The notes beneath the pieces are model-generated. The model was not told the origin of the DNA, did not search any database, and saw only the letters and a program-made list of their open reading frames with translations. Source: JAZDFC01 sp043808235 (GTDB lineage: Bacteria; Bacteroidota; Ignavibacteria; Ignavibacteriales; Melioribacteraceae). Taken from it: a stretch of 64,000 nt of DNA. Position 1 is the stretch's first letter. Each line of letters begins with the position of its first letter. Both the position numbers and the translations under genes were made by a program. This document shows positions 1-9,360 of the stretch, piece by piece. The stretch lies in contig JAZDFC010000012.1 in the NCBI GenBank assembly GCA_043808235.1, positions 89,779-153,778 of the forward strand, given 5' to 3'.

Positions 1-304
1 GAATAAAATCATAAAATAATTAGTGCCGTAAAAAATCATTATAAAATTAATCAATAATAGCTTCTTAGAAAACCTTATAAATTTTTATTCGGATAATTTA
101 GCTAATAGCCTTGTGTGCAAAACCGGTGCATCAGTATCTGCGGACCGAAATTTCGATCTGGAAAAACCAATTAAAAAGACCTTGAATTGAGGCTGATATA
201 AACGTAAATTTAGCGAGCATTTTATTTCACTTAATTCAATGATTTCTCTGATTTTGATAAATCTTAATATTTAATCTAACTAAAAAATTCTAAGGAGAAT
301 TCCT
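1..304. other. upstream non-coding stretch
   Basis: AT-rich sequence before the first gene. I see no ORF with a family signature, no tRNA fold and no clear terminator. The only functional element I would assign is the ribosome binding site AAGGAG near 292-297, which serves the GTG start of the peptidase at 305. Confidence 0.5.
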
Positions 305-1669
305 GTGGAAAATGTTGCTCGCTTTATTTCGGAAAATTTAGAAAATTATTTGTCTGAGTTAAAAGATTATTTGGCTATACCAAGTATCAGTACTCTACCT
401 GAAAACAAGGCCGACATGGAAAAATGTGCGAATTACGTCGCCAACAAACTTAAGGAAATCGGGATGACAAAATCCGTGGTGTTTCCAACAAAAGGAAATC
501 CCGTAGTTTACGGAGAATGGCTTGGCGCACCGGGTAAACCAACAGTGTTAATTTACGGGCATTATGATGTACAACCTGTCGATCCCATTGAAGAGTGGAA
601 AACTAATCCTTTTGAAGCGGTTGTAAGAGATGGAAAAATATGGGCTCGCGGCGCCAATGATAATAAAGGACAGAATTTTGTTCACATAAAAGGCGTTGAT
701 GCATTATTCAAATTAAAAGGTGCACCGCCTGTAAATATAAAATTTTTGATTGAAGGCGAAGAGGAGATTGGCAGTAGCAACTTAGCTCCATTCATAAGAG
801 AAAATAAAAAAATGCTCGCGTGTGATGCTGTGCTTATATCAGATACAAGCATGTATGCTAAAGGAGTGCCGACAATCGGTTATGGGTTACGCGGATTATG
901 TTATATGGAAATCGAACTTATTGGACCAAACCGCGATTTACATTCCGGTAGCTTTGGTGGAAGCGTAGCAAATCCTATTAATGAATTAGGAAAAATTATT
1001 GCAAAACTTATGGATAAAAACGGCAGGATTACCATCCCTGGATTTTATGACGATGTAATGCCATTAACGAAAAGAGAAAGAGAAAATTACAAAAAACTGA
1101 AATTCTCCGAAGCTAGATATGCAAAGGAATTAGGAGTGAAAGAACTTCAGGGTGAAAAAGGATTTAGCACACTCGAAAGATTGTGGGCACGGCCAACGCT
1201 TGATTGTAACGGGATTGTAGGCGGTTTTACAGGAGAAGGTGCAAAAACGGTATTGCCGTCAAAGGCAAAAGCTAAAATTAGTATGAGATTAGTACCGAAT
1301 CAGGATCCAAATAAGATTGCTAAATTATTTACAAATTATGTTAAAACTCTGACGCCGAAAGGAATTACTTTAAATGTGAAATCATTGCACGGCGGATTAC
1401 CTATTGTTGTGCCGTTGGAAAGCAAAGCCATTGAAGCCGCATCTGCAGCAACATGTAGAGCCTTCGGAAAGAAAACGGTGTTCACCCGTGAAGGCGGTTC
1501 AATTCCAATTGTTGTGGAATTTGTTAAACAATTGAACGCACCCGCAATTTTGATGGGTCTTGGATTGGATTCGGATAATATCCATTCACCAAATGAACAT
1601 TTTCTTGTTGAGAATTTTGAAAAAGGAATTTTAAGTTCAGTTTATTTCATGGAAGAGTTCGGAAAATAA
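305..1669 (+). CDS. M20 family metallodipeptidase
   Basis: Predicted zinc-dependent exopeptidase (M20/CNDP-dipeptidase type), 454 residues, a normal length for the family. Visible family residues are GHYDVQP at 85-91 (metal ligand H86, catalytic-side D88), the bridging metal Asp in GANDNKGQ near 119, and EGEEEIGS at 150-157, which carries the general-base and metal glutamates. The dimerisation (lid) domain lies between about 210 and 320. No signal peptide is seen, so it is probably cytosolic and cleaves dipeptides or small peptides; substrate specificity cannot be read from sequence. The start is GTG, supported by AAGGAG about 8 bases upstream. It stands alone or heads a loose operon with the following lipoprotein. 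Confidence 0.9.
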   Translation: MENVARFISENLENYLSELKDYLAIPSISTLPENKADMEKCANYVANKLKEIGMTKSVVFPTKGNPVVYGEWLGAPGKPTVLIYGHYDVQPVDPIEEWKTNPFEAVVRDGKIWARGANDNKGQNFVHIKGVDALFKLKGAPPVNIKFLIEGEEEIGSSNLAPFIRENKKMLACDAVLISDTSMYAKGVPTIGYGLRGLCYMEIELIGPNRDLHSGSFGGSVANPINELGKIIAKLMDKNGRITIPGFYDDVMPLTKRERENYKKLKFSEARYAKELGVKELQGEKGFSTLERLWARPTLDCNGIVGGFTGEGAKTVLPSKAKAKISMRLVPNQDPNKIAKLFTNYVKTLTPKGITLNVKSLHGGLPIVVPLESKAIEAASAATCRAFGKKTVFTREGGSIPIVVEFVKQLNAPAILMGLGLDSDNIHSPNEHFLVENFEKGILSSVYFMEEFGK

Positions 1670-1713
1670 TTGATAAATTATTTCAAAAATAAATCGAATA
1701 AGAAGGGGTAAAA

Positions 1714-2535
1714 ATGTATACAAATAAATTACTTGCCCTACTAATATTATCAGTTTTATTATTCGCCTGCGGCACAGATGAAAAATCGGATAAAACCGGT
1801 ACAAATGAGCAGGAGATAAGGGAGTATAATCTTGATGTTGAAAAAGAACAGGCTAAAAGCAGAACGCCTTGCGACACGATTGCGTTACAAGAACATGTAA
1901 TTAGTAGTTACCCGGACGGGACTTATCTTGTCGATTTTGATAGGACATATACTTATTCACTTCCGAAGCCTGCAGTTCTATATTATCGAGGCGATGCGAA
2001 TTATGTTTTTGGAGTTATTGCCAAATCAAAACCAACTGAAAGAAATATCGAGTCAAAAAATGTCGTTGGCTTCGAATCAAGCTATATTAATCTTGATAGT
2101 ACAAAACTCGGGACTGCGTTCTTCTTCCTTACATTATTCGAATGTAACGAAGGTAGTTTCAATATGGTTTGGGAAAAAGAGGTTCCGATACACGGCGGAT
2201 TTAATTCGATGACTATAAAACGCTGGGGCGCTAAAAATATGCAATACGTTGAACTTAATTATGAAGATGGTATCATCTCCGGTCATCGTAACTACAATTA
2301 CTTTTTTGTAGATGGAATTCGGAGCGTCCCTCATTTAATGGAAACCTACGTTGGTATTACTCATAAACGTACACTGGCAAATGTAGATAACGATAAATAC
2401 CCGGATTATTTTGAATATCTGTTTGCCGACTCATCAAATTACATTGCAATTGTGGATTCAATTCCATTCTATTGGAATGCGAAAAAACAATTATATCTAA
2501 CTCATACCAGCGGTCGCTGGTGGCGTAAATACTAA
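1714..2535 (+). CDS. hypothetical lipoprotein
   Basis: 273-residue exported protein. The N-terminus is a short charged start, a hydrophobic run and a lipobox LFAC with Cys19, so it is predicted to be lipidated and envelope-anchored. After a polar linker comes a compact domain of unknown family. A stretch near residues 230-240 (NVDNDKYPDYFEY) looks like the Asp/Asn calcium loop of FG-GAP/VCBS repeats, but only one copy is visible, so I do not claim a beta-propeller. It lies between a peptidase and a YgfZ-like gene on the same strand, 45 and 15 bases away. Function unknown. Confidence 0.75.
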   Translation: MYTNKLLALLILSVLLFACGTDEKSDKTGTNEQEIREYNLDVEKEQAKSRTPCDTIALQEHVISSYPDGTYLVDFDRTYTYSLPKPAVLYYRGDANYVFGVIAKSKPTERNIESKNVVGFESSYINLDSTKLGTAFFFLTLFECNEGSFNMVWEKEVPIHGGFNSMTIKRWGAKNMQYVELNYEDGIISGHRNYNYFFVDGIRSVPHLMETYVGITHKRTLANVDNDKYPDYFEYLFADSSNYIAIVDSIPFYWNAKKQLYLTHTSGRWWRKY

Positions 2536-2550
2536 TTAAAAGGGTAATGA

Positions 2551-3633
2551 ATGTTCGAAAGTTATACTGATAATATTTCACAGCAGGAGCCGGAAAATTC
2601 AAGTTTTAGTTTAAGCGACTGTGCTGTTGCTGTTTATAGTTCGATAGATGATGAATATGACTCGTTACGCCATGGTGTGGCTATTCGAAACATTTCATTC
2701 ATGCAGTTAATTGAATTGAGCGGTTCTGAAGTACTGGATTTCTTGCATCGAATAGCTACAAATACTTTAAGGGAATTAAAGGAAAATAAACGAACAAGAA
2801 CTCTATTCTTAAATGAGAAAGGCCGGATCATTGATCGAGCAACAATTCTGCATTTTGTGGATAAGACGATTGTTGTTGCAAACCGGGATCAAAATTCCAA
2901 ACTCAAAAAGTGGGTAGAGCGTTATATTATCACCGAGGATATTGTAGTTACTACTCCAGAAAAAAAATATTTTGTACTTGAAATTTTGGGACCTCAAGCT
3001 TGTTCTTTCCTAATGCAATTTGCCGGTTCATTAATAAGTTCAATAGACGATAACATATTGAACTTTAACTCTTCGGATGTACAATTTCAAATCATGAAAT
3101 TCAAAGAGAAATCTGGATGTGAAAAATTTTGGCTGATTGGCGATTATTCTGAAATAAACAAGATTATAATGTTTCTATTAAGTTCGAACAATATTTTCAG
3201 CCCTGTATTAGTTGGAGAGGATGCAATTGAAATCTTTAGAATAGAGCAAGGAATACCAACCCTGCCAAATGAAATAAATGATAATATTAATCCCCATGAA
3301 GTTAATTTAATTGATGAGGTTAGTTTTACTAAAGGTTGTTACATTGGCCAGGAAGTTATTGCCCGCCTTGATACCTATGATAAAGTCCAAAAGCGGATGA
3401 GGGGATTAATTCTTGAATCGCCCACAGAATTGACAGCGCCCATTCAGTTGCTTGGCAGTGGTAGTGATAATGCTGGAATGATTACGAGTATTGTTAATTC
3501 GAAACTTTTGGGGAAGCAGATTGGTTTAGGAATAATAAGTAAGAATTATCTACATGGTGAGAATAATTTACGTTTTATGAACAGCGCTCACGAAATAAAA
3601 GTTAAAATAATTGACTTGCCGTTTAAGAAATGA
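2551..3633 (+). CDS. ygfZ: YgfZ/GcvT-like folate-binding protein
   Basis: 360-residue member of the YgfZ family, the aminomethyltransferase-fold proteins that help maintain certain Fe-S enzymes, probably using tetrahydrofolate. The diagnostic signature KGCYIGQEV is at residues 261-269, containing the Cys that separates YgfZ from true GcvT. The N-terminal half has GcvT-like elements (HRIATNTL, then a FLNEKGRIID segment). It is preceded by GGGTAATG with a plausible ribosome site and overlaps the next gene by 4 bases (ATGA), so the two are probably co-translated. A role in glycine cleavage is less likely given the Cys motif, although a gcvH occurs elsewhere in the window. Confidence 0.85.
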   Translation: MFESYTDNISQQEPENSSFSLSDCAVAVYSSIDDEYDSLRHGVAIRNISFMQLIELSGSEVLDFLHRIATNTLRELKENKRTRTLFLNEKGRIIDRATILHFVDKTIVVANRDQNSKLKKWVERYIITEDIVVTTPEKKYFVLEILGPQACSFLMQFAGSLISSIDDNILNFNSSDVQFQIMKFKEKSGCEKFWLIGDYSEINKIIMFLLSSNNIFSPVLVGEDAIEIFRIEQGIPTLPNEINDNINPHEVNLIDEVSFTKGCYIGQEVIARLDTYDKVQKRMRGLILESPTELTAPIQLLGSGSDNAGMITSIVNSKLLGKQIGLGIISKNYLHGENNLRFMNSAHEIKVKIIDLPFKK

Positions 3634-4173
3634 AAATATATACTAAGACCGGTGACTCAGGGAAAACATCACTGTTTAACGGTTCGATTGTTTGGAAAGA
3701 TGATTTAAGAATCGACGCATATGGAACGATTGATGAATTGAATTCGATGATTGGTTTAGCTCATACTGAAATCGACAATATTGAAATTAAAGAAACACTT
3801 ATTGATATTCAATTTGATCTCTTTATCGCGGGGGCGGATTTAGCTTCGCCCAATGATCCTGATAAAAAGCAAACTTTACAAAGAATTATTGAAAATGATT
3901 TTCGTAAGCTGGAAAGTAAAATAGATTACTTCGATTCGAAACTTCCAACGCTTAAAAATTTTATAATACCCGGCGGTTCAAAAGGATCGTCGATTTTACA
4001 TCTTGCCCGTACAATTTGTCGCCGGGCAGAAAGACAGGTAGTAACATTAGGAAATAAAGCAGAAATAGGAAAAGATATAATTATTTATCTAAACAGATTA
4101 TCCGATCTTCTATTTGTATTAGCACGATACGAAAACATGGTTAATGCAACTCCCGATATAATTTGGAAAACAA

Positions 4174-4181
<8 letters not shown>
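3630..4181 (+). CDS. ATP:cob(I)alamin adenosyltransferase, PduO type
   Basis: Transfers the adenosyl group of ATP to cob(I)alamin, giving adenosylcobalamin. 183 residues, typical for the PduO/MMAB family. N-terminal ATP-binding motif TKTGDSGKTSLF at 5-16, the GTIDELNS segment near 32-39, and the C-terminal RTICRRAERQV helix are all present. It overlaps the preceding ygfZ-like gene by 4 bases. The product is the cofactor of the class II ribonucleotide reductase encoded at 55 kb, the obvious consumer in this window. Its last codons and TGA stop overlap the 5' end of tmRNA, and a TATAAT for that RNA lies within its coding sequence. Confidence 0.92.
4157..4162 (+). promoter_or_regulatory. probable -10 box of the tmRNA promoter
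   Basis: A perfect TATAAT sits 11 bases before the first base of mature tmRNA, inside the adenosyltransferase coding sequence. No good TTGACA is seen at 16-19 bases upstream, so this is a position-supported call only. Transcription would start near 4169-4170, leaving a few leader bases for RNase P to remove. Confidence 0.5.
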
Positions 4182-4532
<351 letters not shown>

Positions 4533-4962
4533 GGCTTCGCTTTTCGCTTCGCTCAAACTACGCCCTGGCAGGCCAGAATATGTGAGAACATATTTAAATA
4601 GAGGAAAAAAATTTCAGCGAAAAACGAAGACTGCCGCGGCGTAGTCTCGTATTTTGAGACGAAGCCGGGCTATTTACCGAATATGTATTACTAAAGTATT
4701 GGCGCTTAAGTTTTTGCTTTTTGTGTCAAGATATTTTAAATGATTTTTCCATTTTCCATCTTCCATCTTCCATTGCGGCTTGCCGCGCTATGTTTATATA
4801 TTAGAAAGTATCAACAACTACACTCCGGTAGGACTGAGCTCAATGGAATGTTTTGATTGGAAGATGAAGATTAAGCGAAAAATGGAGACGGAGTGATGAA
4901 TTGTATCTCAAATTTTATATATTTATTTTGTAGCACATAATGGAAACAAAAAAGGTTGATAA
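4533..4962. repeat. repeat-rich spacer after tmRNA with imperfect inverted repeat
   Basis: No gene is visible in these 430 bases. Directly after the tmRNA CCA lies an arm (about 4533-4575) with GGCTTCG, ACTACGCC and TGGCAGG blocks. The reverse complement of about 4625-4667 has the same blocks in the same order, so the two form a large imperfect inverted repeat with a loop of about 50 bases. Further on are short tandem TTCCATC units (about 4749-4775), a GCGGC-TT-GCCGC hairpin, and near 4857-4890 a GGAAGATGAAG stretch complementary to those units. This looks like non-coding repetitive DNA of the kind that accumulates at tmRNA/tRNA integration sites; no integrase is seen. Confidence 0.55.
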
Positions 4963-5229
4963 ATGGAAACCAAAACTGCAATTGTAAGAACACGCGTTGA
5001 ACCAAAATTGAAAAGAGAGTTTAATAGTTTATTAAAAAAACTTGGTCTAAGCGAATCCGAGGCTGTAAGATTGCTGATGAAGTCCTCTGTACTTCATAAA
5101 AAATTACCGATAGAATTGCATGTACCCAATGCAACTACAACTAAAGCTATTGAAGAGGCACGAAACTGCAAGAATCTTTCCAAGCCGTTTACTAATGTTG
5201 ATGAAATGTTTACAGAAATATTAAAATGA
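4963..5229 (+). CDS. dinJ: antitoxin, RelB/DinJ family
   Basis: 88 residues. The N-terminal half has the ribbon-helix-helix pattern of RelB/DinJ antitoxins (TAIVRTRVEPKLKREF, then a GLSESEAVRLLM helix) and should bind its own promoter as a dimer; the C-terminal half would wrap and neutralise the toxin. It overlaps the downstream toxin gene by 4 bases (ATGA), the standard coupled arrangement. The GTTGATAA before the ATG offers only a weak ribosome site. It lies in the repeat-rich spacer after tmRNA, suggesting acquired DNA. Autoregulation with the toxin is expected from the family, not seen directly. Confidence 0.88.
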   Translation: METKTAIVRTRVEPKLKREFNSLLKKLGLSESEAVRLLMKSSVLHKKLPIELHVPNATTTKAIEEARNCKNLSKPFTNVDEMFTEILK

Positions 5230-5501
5230 AACATCAAGTTAGATTTACCCCCCAATTTAAAAAAGATTTGAAGAGGACGGCGGCTCAAGGTGAAGACATA
5301 GAAAAAATAAAAAATATAATTGAAGCAATCGTGCACAATGAAAAATTGGATAAGTCATTATTAGATCATCCATTAAAGGGGCAGTTTAGTGATTGTGGGG
5401 AATGCCATATCGAGAATGATTTACTGCTCATTTATAGCCTCGAAGATGATATCGTGAAATGCATTCGCACAGGAACTCATTCGGAGCTATTTAAAAAATA
5501 A
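5226..5501 (+). CDS. yafQ: mRNA interferase toxin, YafQ family
   Basis: 91-residue RelE-fold ribosome-dependent endoribonuclease. Conserved YafQ features are DHPLKG at about 48-53 (active-site His), CHIENDLLLIY at about 60-70 (His and Asp of the active site) and the C-terminal RTGTHSELF with the last catalytic His. All four residues expected for activity seem present, so the toxin looks intact. It is translationally coupled to the DinJ-like antitoxin by a 4-base overlap. Known YafQ cuts mRNA at AAA-type codons on the ribosome; that specificity is inferred for this copy. Confidence 0.9.
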   Translation: MKHQVRFTPQFKKDLKRTAAQGEDIEKIKNIIEAIVHNEKLDKSLLDHPLKGQFSDCGECHIENDLLLIYSLEDDIVKCIRTGTHSELFKK

Positions 5502-5589
5502 TGTACCTCAGCAAGTTGATATAAGTACAAGACCGGATAAAGATTAGTAAGTGTAAACATTAAATTTTTCGCTTCACTCAAAATATGAA

Positions 5590-7176
5590 TTAATAATCGT
5601 CGCAAACTTCAATCGGTAATTCGTAGTCAATTTTATAGTCAGATTGAGTGACTAAAGCTGGTTCGGTGTACCATTGATCTTCGTATTCAACGGCAAATAC
5701 ATAAGTTTTATTTAACTCCAATGCTTTTAATAAAATTTGTCCATTCTCCATTTTACCAATTAGAATTAGTTCACTGCAATCATTTTGAATGTATATATTG
5801 ACATTGGGACGGATCTTTAAAACCGGATTCCGGTCTGTGCAAATCGCATCAACAATAACGGAAACGTTTATCCCTCCAAGATCAACTTCAAAATTATATT
5901 CATTTGCACAAAGATTTGGAATTTCGAAAGTCTTTGCCGGAGTGTCGTCACACTCTAAATTATTGTACACTTCCACAATTGCAGGAATTCCAGCCGGAAC
6001 GTATGTTAATGTAACACTTGCATCAGTCGATGTAAGGATTTTCCGTGGTAAAATTACTGCATTGTTATCGGCTCTTTTTACTCTTATTCGAAGTGATGAA
6101 AAATTCCCGCTAAAGTTTAATGTGCTTCCTACTTCACATATGTCCTCGTTCACCCATCCCATGTTCCACCAGGATAAATGACCGGTTTCAATAAAAACTG
6201 AATAGTTTGGTTCGCCAGCAACCTGTTCCACTTCTGCTTCGTTTTCAAATTTCCAAATTCCATCGGACTCGCCTAAACTCCAGATTGGGATGAGATCTCC
6301 AACCTTTATTGGATTTCCGGTTTGAGGATTTATAGCCCCGGGTGCAATATTCATTTTTAAAACTGCATTTTTATCGAAGTATTTTGCTTTTGCACCGTTT
6401 TCATTTGTTATTTCGAAATCTGCAAAACCAACCGTGGTAAAAATCCCATTCTTCACTACGCTGGAGTTCTTTATGAATTTTGCCGACAAACCTCCAGGGA
6501 ATGAGTTTGTTGAGCCTTCAGATTCAGTATCGAAATAACTTATTTGCAAGGCCAGGTTACCTGTTAATTTTTGATTTGATTTATCGGTAATATTTGTTCC
6601 TTCGGCAATTTCAATCGACGCCAATGTAGTAGATCCGTTTTGATTGCACGAAGTCGCATTAAAGTTAGAAGTGATTTTCCCGAGGTTTGATGGTACTGCA
6701 ATTCCATAATTCACACATCCGCCTGCCGGAGGTTCTTCTCTATTCGTCATGTTAACGGAGAATGAGCTCCCACCAATTGAATTTATTGTAATCGATTGAA
6801 TAGCGTCGAGATAACCTACCGCGTGGGCAATTAATACAATTTCTACAGGATCATTTTTACTGGGAGAAGTTGTTGATGCAACAGAAAAGTTTATTACGCC
6901 CATAGTCGTTGTGAACGAGGATACACTCTGACTTTGCATATTTACAATTTTGTCTTTGTCGGGGCCTTCAACATCAATAATTATTTCTGTTGGTTGTCCG
7001 ACTCCAATCTGACTATTGGTTTTTGAATCGATGAATTCAACCGTGACAGCAGTTTCAATAGGCGCCTGGTTTAGTAATACTGCAACTCCTTCTATTGGAT
7101 TTTTAATATCACAAGAAGAAATAAAAATTAGAGTGAAAAGAATTATTGCTTTTGGCCAAAATGATCTATTTAACAT
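5590..7176 (-). CDS. large hypothetical lipoprotein
   Basis: 528 residues with a signal sequence ending in lipobox ISSC (Cys22), so predicted to be a lipoprotein. The body is rich in Thr, Ser, Asn and Val with alternating hydrophobic patterns, suggesting a string of beta-sandwich domains, and it contains several Cys (GGCVNYG, ATSCNQNG, NLECDD, DAICTDRN, NDCSEL, IEVCDD) that could pair in the oxidising envelope. I recognise no named domain. It is transcribed in the same direction as the beta-helix protein upstream (141-base gap). Function unknown; a surface or adhesion role is only a guess. Confidence 0.75.
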   Translation of the reverse strand: MLNRSFWPKAIILFTLIFISSCDIKNPIEGVAVLLNQAPIETAVTVEFIDSKTNSQIGVGQPTEIIIDVEGPDKDKIVNMQSQSVSSFTTTMGVINFSVASTTSPSKNDPVEIVLIAHAVGYLDAIQSITINSIGGSSFSVNMTNREEPPAGGCVNYGIAVPSNLGKITSNFNATSCNQNGSTTLASIEIAEGTNITDKSNQKLTGNLALQISYFDTESEGSTNSFPGGLSAKFIKNSSVVKNGIFTTVGFADFEITNENGAKAKYFDKNAVLKMNIAPGAINPQTGNPIKVGDLIPIWSLGESDGIWKFENEAEVEQVAGEPNYSVFIETGHLSWWNMGWVNEDICEVGSTLNFSGNFSSLRIRVKRADNNAVILPRKILTSTDASVTLTYVPAGIPAIVEVYNNLECDDTPAKTFEIPNLCANEYNFEVDLGGINVSVIVDAICTDRNPVLKIRPNVNIYIQNDCSELILIGKMENGQILLKALELNKTYVFAVEYEDQWYTEPALVTQSDYKIDYELPIEVCDDY

Positions 7177-7317
7177 ATTTATCTGCTTTCTTTTAATTGA
7201 AAAATAACAAGAATCATTCCCTTGGAATAATGTTCGAAAACATTATTTCATCTTGATTATCGGACTTATCGATCGAAACTTTACATGTAAAAATTACTAT
7301 TCTTCGCTAATGTGATT

Positions 7318-9174
7318 CTATTTGATACAAATCATTTTCTTTATTAAAGTACAAACGCTACCGTCAATTTGTGATACGGATTGGAAAGAATAAAAATAAA
7401 CGCCAGATGAGATCCCCACCGAGTCAAATTCAATTTGATAAATTCCAACTTGTCTTTCACTATAAACTAAAGTTGCGATCCTTTTTCCAAGAATATCGAA
7501 AATTTCTATTGTAACAAAACTTTGTTCCGGAATCCTATATTCGATTACAGTCGTAGGATTAAATGGATTTGGATAGTTCTGTGATAATTTATAACCAGGA
7601 TTGGATTTTTGATCTTCCACTTCGGTTAATGCAAGCGAAGCTGCTGAAATTGTCTTCTTCTCTAAGAGTATCCGCGATACTGCCGGGATGATATTCGATG
7701 GTGAATCCATCCAATCAGATATTTTTAAACCATAACACGGCCATGTGTATGCATCCGAAATAAAATTGGGTTTGCTCTCTTTATAATATGAAATTTCGGA
7801 CCATACTTTATCTTCCGGAAGTAAACTTAGTTTGTAATTCTCACGTACGAAATTATCCTCACCCTGTATGTATGCAAAAGCAAGGTTTGCAACGACATTG
7901 TTTTTATCGGTGCCTTCCTCAACCTCCAATTGCTGATTGTTAATGGCATTGTTGTAATAGCCCTCATGATAAATATAATTTCTTAAAAATGTATTATATG
8001 GACCATTCGTTCCCCAAACGAAATCGACATTAGCGTACTCGGCGTAATTCCCTTCGAACAAATTATAATATGCAAAGTGACCGTGTACACTAAGAGATGC
8101 TTCATTCCAATTATCATCTGGCTTGTTGAAGGATGCATTATAACCAAATACATTCCCATTTGAACTTGACTGACAGAGCATTGAATGGCGCAAAGATTCG
8201 AAAATGTTATCTTCAATCAAGCAATCAGTAGCAGTTGAAACTAAAGTTGCCCCATACCCATTGCCACCCTCGCCGTAGTTATAGGCATGGTGAAAATAAC
8301 ATCCGCGTATCTCGATATTTTTACTTTTTCGTATTTCTACATGATAGTTTGCACCCATGAATGTTTCAACGCCGCTTAGCCAGCAGTTATATGCATTGTA
8401 AAAAGTTATCAAAGCGTATCCATTAACCGGCGGTGTATCTTCGCGTGTAATGTATAAATCTTCAATGCCGCAATTTTTTGCCGGGTTAATTTCTCTAACT
8501 AACAAATTCATTCCCCATTCATCCTGAAGTGAGTAATCAAGTCTCACCGGTTCTTCAAAATATATTTTATTTCCTTCAATATACTTGAAGGTAAGCAACT
8601 GTGCTTTCTGATATTGTTTAAAACCAATGTTGTCTTCGCCGAATACATCTTCACCATGATACAAATCCACTATTTCTGCATTATTAAAATCTGTAAGAAT
8701 GCTCTCGCAAGAAACGAAATTTTGTCCCTTAACAATAGGTTCAGTAACTGCGATTTCTATCCCGGTTGAACCTGATATGAAAATACAGTCTGAAGATTGA
8801 CTGGCGAGATTAAAAAATAATTTTGATTTATCGGAGCCTTCTCCCTTTAAAACGATTCCCGATGGTAAGACAATCTTGTTGTGAAATTTATACAATCCTT
8901 CCGGGAAAAATATTACATACTTTCCAGAAGATTCCGATTCATGGAATGCCCTATCAATAGCATTGTCGTAAAATTCACCATCTTCACTATTGTGATAAAA
9001 AGTTATATCAATTGCCTTTTCGAGCAAATGAGCTGGAATGCCCGAAATTGTACCGGAATTATTCCACGAAGTAATTCGTTCTTCAGGTATAACTCCACCG
9101 ATTTGTGAGTAAGAATTTACAATAGAGAATAGCAACAGGGGCAGCATTCTCAAGGTTAATTTAAATATTTTCAT
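7318..9174 (-). CDS. secreted right-handed beta-helix protein with type IX sorting tail
   Basis: 618 residues. A signal peptide (about 1-23) is followed by a pectate-lyase-superfamily-like region: KYVIFFPEGLYKF near 90-105 and ILKGEGSDKS style turns, then many short repeats with Asn/Gly turns (for example NIEIRGCYFHHAYN) expected of a parallel beta-helix. The last 90 residues are a C-terminal sorting domain: SQNYPNPFNPTT, then IFDILGKRIATL and SSGVYFYSF, the hallmark of cargo exported by the type IX (Por) system in Bacteroidetes, Chlorobi and Ignavibacteria. The exact enzymatic activity (lyase, hydrolase or binding only) cannot be told. Neighbour of a large lipoprotein in the same orientation. 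Confidence 0.85.
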   Translation of the reverse strand: MKIFKLTLRMLPLLLFSIVNSYSQIGGVIPEERITSWNNSGTISGIPAHLLEKAIDITFYHNSEDGEFYDNAIDRAFHESESSGKYVIFFPEGLYKFHNKIVLPSGIVLKGEGSDKSKLFFNLASQSSDCIFISGSTGIEIAVTEPIVKGQNFVSCESILTDFNNAEIVDLYHGEDVFGEDNIGFKQYQKAQLLTFKYIEGNKIYFEEPVRLDYSLQDEWGMNLLVREINPAKNCGIEDLYITREDTPPVNGYALITFYNAYNCWLSGVETFMGANYHVEIRKSKNIEIRGCYFHHAYNYGEGGNGYGATLVSTATDCLIEDNIFESLRHSMLCQSSSNGNVFGYNASFNKPDDNWNEASLSVHGHFAYYNLFEGNYAEYANVDFVWGTNGPYNTFLRNYIYHEGYYNNAINNQQLEVEEGTDKNNVVANLAFAYIQGEDNFVRENYKLSLLPEDKVWSEISYYKESKPNFISDAYTWPCYGLKISDWMDSPSNIIPAVSRILLEKKTISAASLALTEVEDQKSNPGYKLSQNYPNPFNPTTVIEYRIPEQSFVTIEIFDILGKRIATLVYSERQVGIYQIEFDSVGISSGVYFYSFQSVSQIDGSVCTLIKKMICIK

Positions 9175-9360
9175 TTTTCGAAATCCATTTCAATAACTTT
9201 CAATGATCAAGTAAGTCATTCCAATTCACAATTACAATAGAGCAATAGGAAGTAGTGACTCCTAACACATAGCAATTATCGAAAAATCAAAGGTCTATTT
9301 GAAGATTCTTTCTTAATTTTTATTGATTTGGGAGTTGGATTCAATTAAATTTCAGATGTT

